In this document: piece by piece, positions 14,297 through 23,029 of the stretch
How positions within the stretch are numbered: position 1 is the first letter of the stretch
Layout: each line of letters begins with the position of its first letter
NCBI GenBank assembly: GCA_016292785.1
Contig: JAEDFL010000018.1
Coordinates: 1 to 34,937, forward strand
Length of the DNA stretch: 34,937 nucleotides
Direction of reading: 5' to 3'
Source: Clostridiaceae bacterium
Lineage (GTDB): Bacteria > Bacillota > Clostridia > Oscillospirales > Acutalibacteraceae
Notes under the pieces: model-generated
Databases searched by the model: none
What the model was told of the DNA's origin: nothing
The model's input: the letters and a program-made list of their open reading frames with translations, nothing else
Made by a program: the position numbers and the translations under genes

Positions 14297-15490
14297 TTAC
14301 TGGAACATAATGAGCAGGAAGCCTGCGGCAACCGCAGAGCCGATAACGCCTGCAACGTTCGGACCCATGGCGTGCATGAGAAGGAAGTTTGTCGGATTAT
14401 ATTTCTTACCCTCATTCTGTGCAACACGGGCAGCCATAGGAACTGCCGAAACGCCTGCCGCACCGATAAGCGGATTGATCTTACCGCCTGTGATAAGGTA
14501 AAGAAGCTTTCCGAGAAGAACACCGCCGACCGTTGAGAAGGCGAACGCAACAAGTCCGAGAGCGACAATAAGCAGGGTTTTAACCTGGAGAAAGCTCTGA
14601 CCGTTTGCCGTTGCACCGACGGTAACGCCAAGAAGAATAACAATAATATTGTTGAGAGCGTTCTGAGCAACATCTGAAAGTCTGTCAACAACACCGCACT
14701 CACGGAAAAGGTTGCCGAGCATCAGCATACCGAGAAGCGGAGCAACCGACGGAAGAATAAGCGCAACAAGAACGATAACAATTACGGGGAAGATGATTTT
14801 CTCGGTCTTTGTAACCTTTCTGAGCTGAGTCATCTTTACCTTACGTTCTTTTTCAGTCGTGAGAGCCTTCATGATCGGAGGCTGAATAAGCGGAATAAGA
14901 GCCATGTAGGAATATGCCGCCAGAGCAATCGGGGCAAGAAGATGAGTTGCCAGCTTCGACGTCAGGTAAATTGCCGTCGGGCCGTCTGCGCCGCCGATGA
15001 TGGCGATAGCAGCGGCCTCCTGCGGATTAAATCCGAGAGCGATGGCAATAAGGAACGCAACATAAATACCAAGCTGTGCCGCCGCTCCGAGGAGCAGGCT
15101 GATCGGGTTGGAAAGCAGAGGGCCGAAATCGGTCATAGCTCCGACGCCGAGGAAAATAAGGCACGGGAATATGTTAGATTTAACGCCGGCGTAAATTATT
15201 CGCAGGACGCCCGAATCGTACCAGTGTTCACCCTGTCCGGCAAGTGAACCGTCACCGCCGAAGATCTGTCCGGCAGTCAGGTCGTCCATTATTCCTGCAC
15301 CGGGAAGGTTGGCAAGAAGAATTCCGAATGCGATAGGAACCAAAAGCAGAGGTTCAAATCTGAATTTTGGATGAATGGCAAGGAAGAGGAAAACGAACGA
15401 AACAAGAATCATAACGATATTCTGCCACTCAAGAGAAGCAAATCCGGACGATTCCCACAAGCCTTTCAAAACATTTAATACTAAGTCCAT
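14297..15490 (-). CDS. oadB: Sodium-pumping decarboxylase, beta subunit
   Basis: Membrane subunit that decarboxylates carboxybiotin and couples this to sodium export. 397 aa, very hydrophobic with about nine or more membrane segments. The family signature GGADGPT (166-172), containing the Asp implicated in sodium/proton coupling, follows NPQEAAAIAI. The sequence also suits methylmalonyl-CoA or glutaconyl-CoA decarboxylase beta subunits; the alpha subunit in the same operon decides for oxaloacetate. AAAGGACGG lies 8 bases before the ATG. Last gene of the operon. Confidence 0.92.
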   Translation of the reverse strand: MDLVLNVLKGLWESSGFASLEWQNIVMILVSFVFLFLAIHPKFRFEPLLLVPIAFGILLANLPGAGIMDDLTAGQIFGGDGSLAGQGEHWYDSGVLRIIYAGVKSNIFPCLIFLGVGAMTDFGPLLSNPISLLLGAAAQLGIYVAFLIAIALGFNPQEAAAIAIIGGADGPTAIYLTSKLATHLLAPIALAAYSYMALIPLIQPPIMKALTTEKERKVKMTQLRKVTKTEKIIFPVIVIVLVALILPSVAPLLGMLMLGNLFRECGVVDRLSDVAQNALNNIIVILLGVTVGATANGQSFLQVKTLLIVALGLVAFAFSTVGGVLLGKLLYLITGGKINPLIGAAGVSAVPMAARVAQNEGKKYNPTNFLLMHAMGPNVAGVIGSAVAAGFLLIMFQ

Positions 15491-15508
15491 TCTGAATACC
15501 GTCCTTTA

Positions 15509-15889
15509 TTATAAAACTGCAAGAATCTGATCCGTATCGACCGTTGAGCCTTTGGACGCAAGAATTTGCTTGACCGTTCCGTCACAGGGAGCAACGATCT
15601 CGTTCTCCATCTTCATAGCCTCAAGGATAAATAAAACGTCGCCTGCCTTGACAGCCTGTCCCTCGGCAGCATTGACCTTGAGGATAGTGCCGGGCATCGG
15701 TGAAATAACCTGAGTTCCGCTTACTGCGGCAGCGGCAGGTGAAGCGGGTGCGGCGGTAGGTGCGGCAACGGGTGCCGCAGCAGGAACGGGAGCGGCAGGA
15801 GCCGCATTGCTTACGGAGGTAAGTATGGCGTCGCTTTCGCTTACCTCGACCTCATATCTTTTTCCGTTTAACGTAACAACATACTTCAT
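15509..15889 (-). CDS. Biotin carrier subunit of the sodium-pumping decarboxylase
   Basis: 126 aa. N-terminal short beta segment (1-20), an Ala/Pro-rich flexible linker (about 28-58), then a biotinyl domain with EAMKMENE; Lys93 is the biotinylation site. It swings carboxybiotin from the carboxyltransferase to the membrane subunit. It starts directly after the gamma-subunit stop (TAA then ATG, no gap), with GGAGG 8 bases upstream inside the preceding gene. The carrier is a separate gene, whereas in enterobacterial oxaloacetate decarboxylase it is fused to the alpha subunit. Confidence 0.92.
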   Translation of the reverse strand: MKYVVTLNGKRYEVEVSESDAILTSVSNAAPAAPVPAAAPVAAPTAAPASPAAAAVSGTQVISPMPGTILKVNAAEGQAVKAGDVLFILEAMKMENEIVAPCDGTVKQILASKGSTVDTDQILAVL

Positions 15890-16261
15890 TTATTTGTCCT
15901 CCGATAATTTGATGGATTTGAACGCAAGCCTGTCAAGGCTTATTCCGCTGCGGTGACTTACTATTGCCATAATTATCGCCGCCGTCTGTTCATCGACGTT
16001 TATAAGCTCAACGCTCGGCTGAACGGGAGCAGAGGGAGCTGCCGGGACGGGTGTTATCGGCGAATTTGTTGTCTTATTCTTCTTTGCGGATTTGTCGAAG
16101 ACAGCCGCAATACCCTTGATGAAAAGGGCGATGACCGCAAGGATCAGCAAAACCGTACAGAAACCGACAACCGCAACAAGAGCCGCTTTTGCGAACGTCA
16201 TAGCGTCATTCGAGCCGTAGATATTGGCGAAAACACCGAGAAGCTTAGGAGTAATATTCAT
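15890..16261 (-). CDS. oadG: OadG-like gamma/delta subunit of the decarboxylase
   Basis: 123 aa with one transmembrane segment (about 25-50), a basic/Asn-Thr stretch, a Pro/Ala-rich linker (about 70-85) and a short C-terminal segment (DEQTAAIIMAIVSHRSG) typical of OadG/delta-type subunits that hold the complex together at the membrane. Identification rests on size, topology and operon position. AAGGAGG lies 9 bases before the ATG and nearly overlaps the stop of the alpha subunit gene. Confidence 0.82.
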   Translation of the reverse strand: MNITPKLLGVFANIYGSNDAMTFAKAALVAVVGFCTVLLILAVIALFIKGIAAVFDKSAKKNKTTNSPITPVPAAPSAPVQPSVELINVDEQTAAIIMAIVSHRSGISLDRLAFKSIKLSEDK

Positions 16262-16275
16262 ATTATAAATCCTCC

Positions 16276-17658
16276 TTAATCAATTTTCTCAATGGAATAT
16301 GTGAAGGTGTTTCTTGTTTTTTCATCACGCTTGTCAAAGAAAGCCTCAGCCTGAGTCGGGAATGCGATATAGGAAAGAACGTCCTCCTCGCTGTGAGCCT
16401 TGTCACCGATCTCAGCCTTTGCCGCTTCATATCCGTCGCCGAGGGTGTCGGCGTATCTGCCCTCGATCGGCTTTTCATCACCGAGGACTTTTTTGATAAG
16501 CTCGGGATCCATCTTTCCGGGAGCTTTGCCGTACTCGCCCTTGACATAGGCACGGATCTCCTTGGAAACATTCTTGTATCTCTCGCCTGCAAGGACGTTT
16601 GAGGTAGCCTGAACGCCGACCATTTGGCTCATCGGAGTGACAAGCGGAGGATAGCCGAGGTCAGCTCGGACTCTCGGAGTTTCGGCAAGAACTTCTTCAA
16701 ACTTGTCCATCTTCTTCTGAGCGGTGAGCTGTGCAACAAGGTTTGAAAGCATACCGCCGGGAACCTGATAGGTCAGGGCGTCGGTATCCGTTGAAAGCAC
16801 GACGGGATTGAGAAGCCCGCTCTTGAGAGCGTCCGCCTTGACCGGCTTGAAGAAATCGTTGATCTGCTTGAGCACATTGGTGTCAAGTCCGGTATCAAAG
16901 CCCTCCTGAGTGAGAATGTAGTTCATAGTCTCGGTAGCAGGCTGACTTGTTCCGCCCGAGAAGCAGGAAATAGCCGTGTCAATAACGTCAACGCCTGCCT
17001 CAGCCGCTTTCTGCAAGGTCATGGGGCCGAGTCCTGTTGTGCAGTGCGTATGAAGAACTATGGGAAGCTTTACATTTTCTTTCAATGCCTTAACAAGCTC
17101 AAACGCCTCTTTCGGGCTGATAATACCTGCCATATCCTTGATACAGATGGATTGAACGCCCATATTCTCCATATCCTTTGCAAGCTTGATATAAGCCTCG
17201 GTATTGTGAACGGGGCTGAGCGTGTAGCAGATAGTGCCGGAAGCGTGTGCGCCCGACTTGATCGCCTGATCTACGGCGACCTCAATGTTTCTGACATCGT
17301 TGAGCGCATCAAAAATTCTGATGATATCAATTCCGTTTTCGACGCTCTTTGCAACAAATTTTCTTACAACGTCATTGGGATAGTGCTTGTAGCCGAGGAG
17401 ATTCTGTCCTCTGAGAAGCATCTGAAGCTTGGTGTTCGGGCATGCCTTGCGAATCTTTCTAAGTCTCTCCCACGGATCCTCATTGAGATAACGCAGACAC
17501 GAATCAAAGGTTGCGCCGCCCCAGCATTCAAGCGAATAATAGCCTGCCTTGTCCATAGTTGAAAGAATGGGTTCAAATGTCTCAAAAGGCATTCTCGTAG
17601 CTATCAGCGATTGCTGAGCGTCACGAAGTACGGTTTCGGTTAATTTAATCTTTTTCAT
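16276..17658 (-). CDS. oadA: Oxaloacetate decarboxylase alpha subunit (carboxyltransferase)
   Basis: Transfers the carboxyl group of oxaloacetate to biotin, yielding pyruvate. 460 aa. The TIM-barrel carboxyltransferase domain shows LRDAQQSLIATRM (11-23), the carbamylation-type Lys in IKDMAG (Lys174) and metal-binding HTH (203-205), all as in the 5S/pyruvate carboxylase class, which points to pyruvate/oxaloacetate rather than acyl-CoA substrates. The protein ends after the conserved C-terminal helical domain, with no biotinyl domain; that is supplied by the gene at 15509-15889. GGAAGG lies 7 bases before the ATG; an upstream TTG is rejected. It follows glyS by 31 bases with no terminator between. 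Confidence 0.92.
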   Translation of the reverse strand: MKKIKLTETVLRDAQQSLIATRMPFETFEPILSTMDKAGYYSLECWGGATFDSCLRYLNEDPWERLRKIRKACPNTKLQMLLRGQNLLGYKHYPNDVVRKFVAKSVENGIDIIRIFDALNDVRNIEVAVDQAIKSGAHASGTICYTLSPVHNTEAYIKLAKDMENMGVQSICIKDMAGIISPKEAFELVKALKENVKLPIVLHTHCTTGLGPMTLQKAAEAGVDVIDTAISCFSGGTSQPATETMNYILTQEGFDTGLDTNVLKQINDFFKPVKADALKSGLLNPVVLSTDTDALTYQVPGGMLSNLVAQLTAQKKMDKFEEVLAETPRVRADLGYPPLVTPMSQMVGVQATSNVLAGERYKNVSKEIRAYVKGEYGKAPGKMDPELIKKVLGDEKPIEGRYADTLGDGYEAAKAEIGDKAHSEEDVLSYIAFPTQAEAFFDKRDEKTRNTFTYSIEKID

Positions 17659-17689
17659 AGCTTTGCCTTCCAATTAAAATACTTTAATT

Positions 17690-19072
17690 TTAGAATGATA
17701 TTTTTGACGAAATATATTCATTCAATTCGTCGATCGGCAGACGAACCTGTTCCATCGTGTCTCTGTCACGGACGGTTACACAGTTGTCCTCGAGCGAATC
17801 AAAATCAAATGTTATGCAGAACGGAGTTCCGATCTCGTCCTCACGGCGGTATCTCTTGCCGATTGAGCCTGTCTCATCAAAATCGACCATAAACTCCTTG
17901 CTGAGCTTTTCATAAACCTTGAGAGCGTCAGCGGAGAGCTTCTTGGAAAGAGGAAGAACTGCCGCCTTATAGGGAGCGACCGCAGGACTGAGATGAAGCA
18001 CAACTCTTGTATCGTTCTTTTCGGCGTCAATGACTTCCTCGTCATAAGCCTCGCAGATGAGCGCAAGAACGGTTCTGTCAAGTCCGTATGTGGACTCTAT
18101 TATAAAAGGTATATATCTTTCATTGGTTTCGGGATCAAGATAATCCAGCTTCTGACCGCTGTATTCCTGATGTCTTGTGAGGTCGAAGTTAGTGCGGTTG
18201 TGCGTGCCGTTGATCTCACCCCAGCCGAACGGGAAGAGAAATTCGATATCGCAGGCCGCCTTTGCATAGTGAGCGAGCTTCTCGTGATCGTGGAAACGAA
18301 GATGCTCTTCGGCAATTCCGAGATCGAGATAATACTGATGTCCGTAGTTTTTGAAGTATTCGTAAAGCTCGGTGTCCGTGCCCTCCTTACAGAAGGTCTG
18401 GAACTCCATCTGTTCAAACTCAATCGTTCTGAAAGTGAAGTTACCGGGAGTGATCTCGTTTCTGAAAGCCTTACCGATCTGACCGATGCTGAACGGGAGC
18501 TTGGCTCTCATACTGCGCTGAACGTTGAGGTAGTTTACATACTCGCCCTGTGCGTTTTCGGGACGGAGATAGATGATGCTCTTAGCATCGTTTGTAACTC
18601 CCCTGTATGTCTGGAACATAAGATTGAACTCTCTGATGTCCGTGAAGTTATGCTTGCCGCAATTCGGACAGGGAATTGAATGAGCCTTGATATATTCAAA
18701 CATTTCCTCTTTCGTCATACCGTCAGCGTGAGCGTCGGGATCGAAATCGTCAATGAGGTTATCGGCTCTGTGACGCATTTTGCACTCCTTACAGTCAAGA
18801 AGCGGATCGGAGAAGCTGGCAACGTGACCGCTCGCCTCCCACACTCTCGGGTGCATAAGGATATCGGCGTCCACCTCGTAACTGTTCTTTCTCTCCTGGA
18901 TAAAACGCTTTCTCCAGGTGTCCTTTACATTGTTTTTCAGCCTTGCGCCGAGAGGACCGTAGTCCCATGTGTTTGCAAGACCGCCGTAGATGTCGCTGCC
19001 TGCAAAAATGAAGCCTCTGTTCTTGCAAAGAGCAACTATCTTGTCCATTGTTTTTTCAGTATTTGATAGCAT
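17690..19072 (-). CDS. glyS: Glycyl-tRNA synthetase, homodimeric type
   Basis: Charges tRNA-Gly with glycine; class II synthetase of the alpha-2 type (GlyQS, often named glyS), not the tetrameric glyQ/glyS form. 460 aa. Visible parts: N-terminal GFIFAGSDIYGGLANTWDYG, two CxxC pairs (CKEC and CPNC) that can bind zinc, motif 2 region FRNEITPGNFTFRTIEFEQME, motif 3 around ESTYGLDRTVLA, and the C-terminal anticodon-binding domain from about 360. GAGGGAG precedes the ATG by about 10 bases. A TTGACT-17-TATAAT promoter lies just upstream, and the leader of about 30 bases leaves no room for a T-box. Confidence 0.95.
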   Translation of the reverse strand: MLSNTEKTMDKIVALCKNRGFIFAGSDIYGGLANTWDYGPLGARLKNNVKDTWRKRFIQERKNSYEVDADILMHPRVWEASGHVASFSDPLLDCKECKMRHRADNLIDDFDPDAHADGMTKEEMFEYIKAHSIPCPNCGKHNFTDIREFNLMFQTYRGVTNDAKSIIYLRPENAQGEYVNYLNVQRSMRAKLPFSIGQIGKAFRNEITPGNFTFRTIEFEQMEFQTFCKEGTDTELYEYFKNYGHQYYLDLGIAEEHLRFHDHEKLAHYAKAACDIEFLFPFGWGEINGTHNRTNFDLTRHQEYSGQKLDYLDPETNERYIPFIIESTYGLDRTVLALICEAYDEEVIDAEKNDTRVVLHLSPAVAPYKAAVLPLSKKLSADALKVYEKLSKEFMVDFDETGSIGKRYRREDEIGTPFCITFDFDSLEDNCVTVRDRDTMEQVRLPIDELNEYISSKISF

Positions 19073-19107
19073 TAAACCAATTCTCCCTCATTTTAAAATC
19101 CTTAGAA

Positions 19108-19136
19108 ATTATAAATTATTTTAAATGATAAGTCAA
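19108..19136 (-). promoter_or_regulatory. Promoter of the glyS-oad operon
   Basis: Minus strand TTGACT (19131-19136), 17-base spacer, TATAAT (19108-19113). The predicted start is about 30 bases before the glyS ATG. Confidence 0.8.
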
Positions 19137-19251
19137 TCAATAAAGTATATGAATAATTTAAACAATTAACTTGCAAATATTGGTTATATTGACATTTTCT
19201 TAACAAATTTTCTGAGATATCCTTTATTACGGCGTGAAGTCGCTTTTCTGA

Positions 19252-19280
19252 TTGTAAATTTTACATCAATGTGGTATAAT
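19252..19280 (+). promoter_or_regulatory. Promoter and possible operator of the PfkB kinase gene
   Basis: TTGTAA (19252-19257), 17-base spacer, TATAAT (19275-19280) with extended TG. A 13-base perfect palindrome TGTAAA-T-TTTACA (19253-19265) lies over the -35 box and is a reasonable operator candidate for a repressor; which one is unknown. Confidence 0.65.
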
Positions 19281-19315
19281 AAATAAACCGAAATAAAGCT
19301 TGGAGTTGGTCGGAA

Positions 19316-20221
19316 ATGACTGAAAAAAATATTAAATTTCTTAACTTCGGATCTCTGAATACCGATATGGTCTACACGGTCGATCACACCGTCCGCCCGG
19401 GAGAAACCACAGCTTCGTCAAAGCTGGAATACTTCTGCGGCGGTAAGGGACTTAACCAGTCCATCGCCCTTTCACGAGCAGGCGCAAGGATCTTTCACGC
19501 AGGCTGTGTCGGCTCTGACGGCGACCGCCTGATTGAACAGCTTGAAAGAAACGGGATCGACGTTCATCTTGTCAAAAAATCCGATATGCCGAGCGGTCAT
19601 GCGATAATTCAGGTTGACAAAAACGGGCAGAACAGCATACTGCTTTTCGGCGGTGCGAACAAGCAGATCTCCCCGGAGCATATAGCCGCCGTGCTGTCCG
19701 ATTTTAAAGCGGGCGACCGTCTGTTTTTACAGAACGAGATCAACAATGTTGATAAAATCATTTCTGCCGCATCTGAGAAGAAAATGGATATCGTTTTCAA
19801 TCCCAGTCCGTTCGGTGAAGAAATACAAAAGTTTCCGCTTGACAAGGTGTCGTGGTTTGTCGTCAACGAAACCGAAGCGCAGGAGCTGACGGGTGAAACC
19901 GTTCCCGAAAAGATTTTATCCGCATTTTCCGCAAAATATCCGTCCGCTAAAGTCCTGCTCACGCTCGGCGGTGACGGCGCATACTGCAAGGCGGACGGCA
20001 AAACATATTTTCATGATATTTTCGATGTTCCCGTTGTTGACACGACCGCCGCAGGCGACACCTTCCTCGGATTTTTCTTCGCCACGCTTGACAGCCGAGG
20101 AGTTGAAGAAGCCTTGAAATACGCTTCCGCCGCCTCTGCCGTTGCCGTTTCAAGAAAGGGAGCGTCCTCGTCCATTCCCACGGTTGAAGAAACAGAAAAA
20201 TTTTTAGAGAATTATAACTGA
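19316..20221 (+). CDS. PfkB/ribokinase family sugar kinase
   Basis: 301-aa cytosolic kinase, ATP-dependent. The first PfkB signature region GGKGLNQS (42-49) and the second, DTTAAGDTF (242-250, catalytic base Asp248), are intact, and the N-terminal NFGSLNTDMVY is typical of ribokinase-like enzymes. It is nearest to ribokinase among the well-known members, but the substrate cannot be fixed from sequence; allose, allulose, ribose or a nucleoside are all possible given the neighbours. It is a single gene behind its own promoter, with GGAG 10 bases before the ATG, convergent with the cassette that follows. Confidence 0.85.
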   Translation: MTEKNIKFLNFGSLNTDMVYTVDHTVRPGETTASSKLEYFCGGKGLNQSIALSRAGARIFHAGCVGSDGDRLIEQLERNGIDVHLVKKSDMPSGHAIIQVDKNGQNSILLFGGANKQISPEHIAAVLSDFKAGDRLFLQNEINNVDKIISAASEKKMDIVFNPSPFGEEIQKFPLDKVSWFVVNETEAQELTGETVPEKILSAFSAKYPSAKVLLTLGGDGAYCKADGKTYFHDIFDVPVVDTTAAGDTFLGFFFATLDSRGVEEALKYASAASAVAVSRKGASSSIPTVEETEKFLENYN

Positions 20222-20230
20222 GCTTTTCGC

Positions 20231-20275
20231 AAAAAAATGAGTTTGTACGGTCACGCACAAACTCATTTATTTTTT
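20231..20275. terminator. Bidirectional terminator between convergent genes
   Basis: Stem AAATGAGTTTGT (20235-20246) / ACAAACTCATTT (20257-20268), 12 perfect pairs, with an A run before and ATTTTTT after it. It serves the PfkB kinase gene on the plus strand and the 20274-21257 gene on the minus strand, whose stop it touches. Confidence 0.8.
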
Positions 20276-21257
20276 ATTCAATTATTTCAGCCGCTTCGCT
20301 GTCCGTCAAATTCGGATCACGGATAATTGCCGACAGCAATGCCGCAGGCTTAGGAATTTCCGTCTCAAACAAGCCGTCCTCAACAAGTCCGTACAGGTAA
20401 ACATCTGAGCCTGAATCGGCTATCTGCCTGATAATATCCCTGCAAAGTCCGAAATTTTTCTTCCAGCCCTCCGTGAGCTTTTCCCACTTGGGCGCAACCT
20501 CCGCTTTCTTCGCCTCGATCAGCTCACGGCTCGCTTCACCGACGGTATAAGGCTCGGTGTGGTACTCAAAGCAGGACCAGTCGAGAGTTGTCATACCCTT
20601 GATGATAAAACCGCTTTTTTCGTCCTCACCTCTGAGGTGCAGACACTTATCCGCAAAACTCTTTGTTTCATCAAAGCTTTCTGTGCAGAGCGGATCATAT
20701 GCAAACGGAAAAGCTCCGCAGTCCTCCCAGATAATTCTTATTCGCAGATCAACCTTTGCAATCGTATCAAGATGATCCTTGACCGAGGTTGCGTGAAGTC
20801 CGAATAAGATTTCCGTTGACGGAGATTTTTCAAAAATCCTTGCGGCGGTTTTGTTGACAAGCTCGGTCACCGCCTCGGCAACGCTCACCCCGTTTATACT
20901 GTCCGAACCAAGCTCGGTAAAAGACTGAAAATAGATCCCGTCCGGGCTTATCCTCTGATAGTCGCCGGCAAAGGTGTCTGCAATATCGTCACTCAGTTTT
21001 TGCAGGGCTTCGGCGTCAATGGATTTGACATTCTCTCCGCATTTGTCCACCCAGCCCCACGCAAAACCCCAGATGACCTTTATTCCGAGTGAGTGGGCAT
21101 AGTCCAGAACATCTTCGCTGTTCAGCGGAACAATGTCGTTCCAGATGATAACCGAGTTCATTCCGAGCCGCTTCATATTGTCAAGAAATCCGCGGTAGTC
21201 GTATATTACGTGTCCCCAAGACCAGATGCCATACTGTTTAATTGAATTAACCGTCAT
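20274..21257 (-). CDS. Uncharacterised TIM-barrel-like protein, glycoside-hydrolase-like
   Basis: I do not recognise this family with certainty. 327 aa, no signal peptide, so intracellular. The first third reads like a glycosidase-type barrel: WSWGHVIYDYRGFLDNM, then MKRLGMNSVIIWND (about 28-41), a helix, and GIKVIWGFAWGW (about 58-69). Acidic candidates at strand ends are GIYFQSFTELGSD (Glu about 115) and IRIIWEDCGAFPFAY (Glu about 175). The C-terminal 90 residues are helical and charged. It starts 4 bases after the FGGY kinase stop with no clear ribosome binding site, so translation is probably coupled. Likely acts on the same carbohydrate as the kinase, either as a hydrolase or an isomerase-like barrel. 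Confidence 0.75.
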   Translation of the reverse strand: MTVNSIKQYGIWSWGHVIYDYRGFLDNMKRLGMNSVIIWNDIVPLNSEDVLDYAHSLGIKVIWGFAWGWVDKCGENVKSIDAEALQKLSDDIADTFAGDYQRISPDGIYFQSFTELGSDSINGVSVAEAVTELVNKTAARIFEKSPSTEILFGLHATSVKDHLDTIAKVDLRIRIIWEDCGAFPFAYDPLCTESFDETKSFADKCLHLRGEDEKSGFIIKGMTTLDWSCFEYHTEPYTVGEASRELIEAKKAEVAPKWEKLTEGWKKNFGLCRDIIRQIADSGSDVYLYGLVEDGLFETEIPKPAALLSAIIRDPNLTDSEAAEIIE

Positions 21258-21261
21258 AACA

Positions 21262-22857
21262 TCAACCGTTCAGAAGCTTGAAGTTCTTTTTGTTTGAGGA
21301 ATAGAGCTTCTTGAAAACTTCAAAATTCTTATCGTATGCCGCCTTGAGCGAGGTGTTCGGCTTGAAGGTCTTTTTGACGGGAATATAGTTCTTTACACTT
21401 CCGAGATCCTTGATAACTCCAAGTCCTATTCCGATTATTGCCGCCGCACCGACTGCGCCGACATCCTGCGGTCTGTCAACTACCTCGATCGTTCTGCCGG
21501 TTATATCGGAAAGTATCTGAGCCGTTACGTCGGAGAGCGCACCGCCGCCGACAAAGCGTATCGGATTTGAGGTTTTTATCTTCTTGTCCTGTGCTTCAAG
21601 CATCCAGCGCTGATGATAGCATACACCCTCGATTACTGCTCGGAGCATATCGGATTTGCCTGTGTTTATATTTATGTTGAAGAACATTCCTGCGGCATTC
21701 GGATCCTCAAAGGGACAGCGGTTGCCGTGAAGCCACGGGGTAAATATAACACCGTTTGCTCCTGCCGGAACCTTGCCGATAATCTCCGACATATAGTCAT
21801 AAAGGCTTGTGTAGGCTTTCTCCGTATGCTCGGTTATCTTCTTCGACTCTATGAAAATGCCGATCTCGTCAAGGCAAAGATGATCCCTTACCCATTCAAG
21901 GCACTTGCCTGCCGTCTCCATCTCGGCAAAATAGTTGAAGCTGTTCGGATCTGCGCCGACAATCGCCGCTATCATTGCCGATGTATCAACAAGCTGTTTT
22001 TCAACGACTGTGCCAACCCAGCCGGAGGTTCCGGAATAGATGTGAGTATCACCGACGGAACAGCTTCCTGCGCCGACGCCGATCAGTGAAGCGTCACCTC
22101 CGCCGCCGAAAACAGGCGTTCCTGCTTTAAGTCCAAGCTTTTCCGCCGCCTTTTCGGTTATTCCGCCGACCATATCGGTGGACTCGATTATATCGGGCAA
22201 ATGCGACATATTGACCTTAAAGATATCGCTGACCGTCTTGCTCCAGCCCTCCTTGCCCTTTCGGGTATCGTAGAGCAGGGTTGCAAAGGCGGAATCCTTT
22301 GTCATTGTGAATTTATCGGTGCATCGGCTTATAAGGAAGTCCTTAACGTCAAGCCATTTGTAAGCCTTTTTATAGTTTTCCGGCTCGTGATTTTCCACCC
22401 ATTTATATTTGTAAACAGGATCCTTTACACTGCACGAAACCGCTCCCGTTACCGCAAGAGATTTCAAAAGCGGAACGATATTCGCACCTGCGATCTGAAG
22501 ACCGTAAGCCATATATTCCTTCAGCTCCTCCTTGGCACGCTGATCCATATAGCTCATAGGTCTGCGGACAGGATCGCCGTTTTTGTCAACAAGAACAAGA
22601 GCCTGCATCTGAGAGCAGAACGAAATGCCTGCGATCTGTTCCGGCTTGATATCCGTCTTTGTGAAAATCTCCTTGGTCGTGGAACACATTGCGTCCCACC
22701 ACTCCTCGGCATCCTGCTCGGCACCGCCGTTTTCGAGTATGTAAAGATTATATGAACCGTACGAATTGACTATCGGCTTGATCTTCTCCCCGATCTCAAA
22801 AAGACAGGTTTTGAGTCCCGTCGTTCCGACGTCGTATGCAATAACGTAGGTGTTCAT
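21262..22857 (-). CDS. FGGY family carbohydrate kinase, xylulokinase-like
   Basis: 531 aa. The ATPase fold is complete: phosphate-1 loop AYDVGTTGLKTCLF (7-20), the substrate-side MSYMDQRAKEE, phosphate-2 GGGGDASLIGVGAG with YSGTSGW, and the adenosine region FVGGGALSDVTAQILSDITG. Overall it is nearest to xylulokinases, but slightly long, and the sugar is not predictable. It leads a two-gene unit with the barrel protein and is divergent from the aminotransferase gene (172 bases between start codons). A possible extended -10 element (TGATAGAAT on the minus strand) lies in that gap. GGAG is 10 bases before the ATG. Confidence 0.87.
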   Translation of the reverse strand: MNTYVIAYDVGTTGLKTCLFEIGEKIKPIVNSYGSYNLYILENGGAEQDAEEWWDAMCSTTKEIFTKTDIKPEQIAGISFCSQMQALVLVDKNGDPVRRPMSYMDQRAKEELKEYMAYGLQIAGANIVPLLKSLAVTGAVSCSVKDPVYKYKWVENHEPENYKKAYKWLDVKDFLISRCTDKFTMTKDSAFATLLYDTRKGKEGWSKTVSDIFKVNMSHLPDIIESTDMVGGITEKAAEKLGLKAGTPVFGGGGDASLIGVGAGSCSVGDTHIYSGTSGWVGTVVEKQLVDTSAMIAAIVGADPNSFNYFAEMETAGKCLEWVRDHLCLDEIGIFIESKKITEHTEKAYTSLYDYMSEIIGKVPAGANGVIFTPWLHGNRCPFEDPNAAGMFFNININTGKSDMLRAVIEGVCYHQRWMLEAQDKKIKTSNPIRFVGGGALSDVTAQILSDITGRTIEVVDRPQDVGAVGAAAIIGIGLGVIKDLGSVKNYIPVKKTFKPNTSLKAAYDKNFEVFKKLYSSNKKNFKLLNG

Positions 22858-23029
22858 TTTACATCAGCTCCAGTTCACTTAATTTATTTATATAGTATTC
22901 TATCATAAAACGAGCAAAAAGTAAAAATATTTTCCGTTTTTTTACAAAATTTTTTATATGACATATTTAAAAAAGCAATAAGATGTGTTAGAATATAATT
23001 GCGGTAAAATCCAAAAGGAGGAATTTTCC

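Noticed and set aside
19073..19315. T-box riboswitch in front of glyS
   Set aside because: The promoter leaves a leader of only about 30 bases, and neither the conserved T-box sequence nor a specifier stem is visible.
22956..22966. Palindrome ATATG-A-CATAT between the FGGY kinase and aminotransferase genes
   Set aside because: Only 11 bases in very AT-rich DNA and not clearly placed relative to a promoter; too weak to annotate as an operator.
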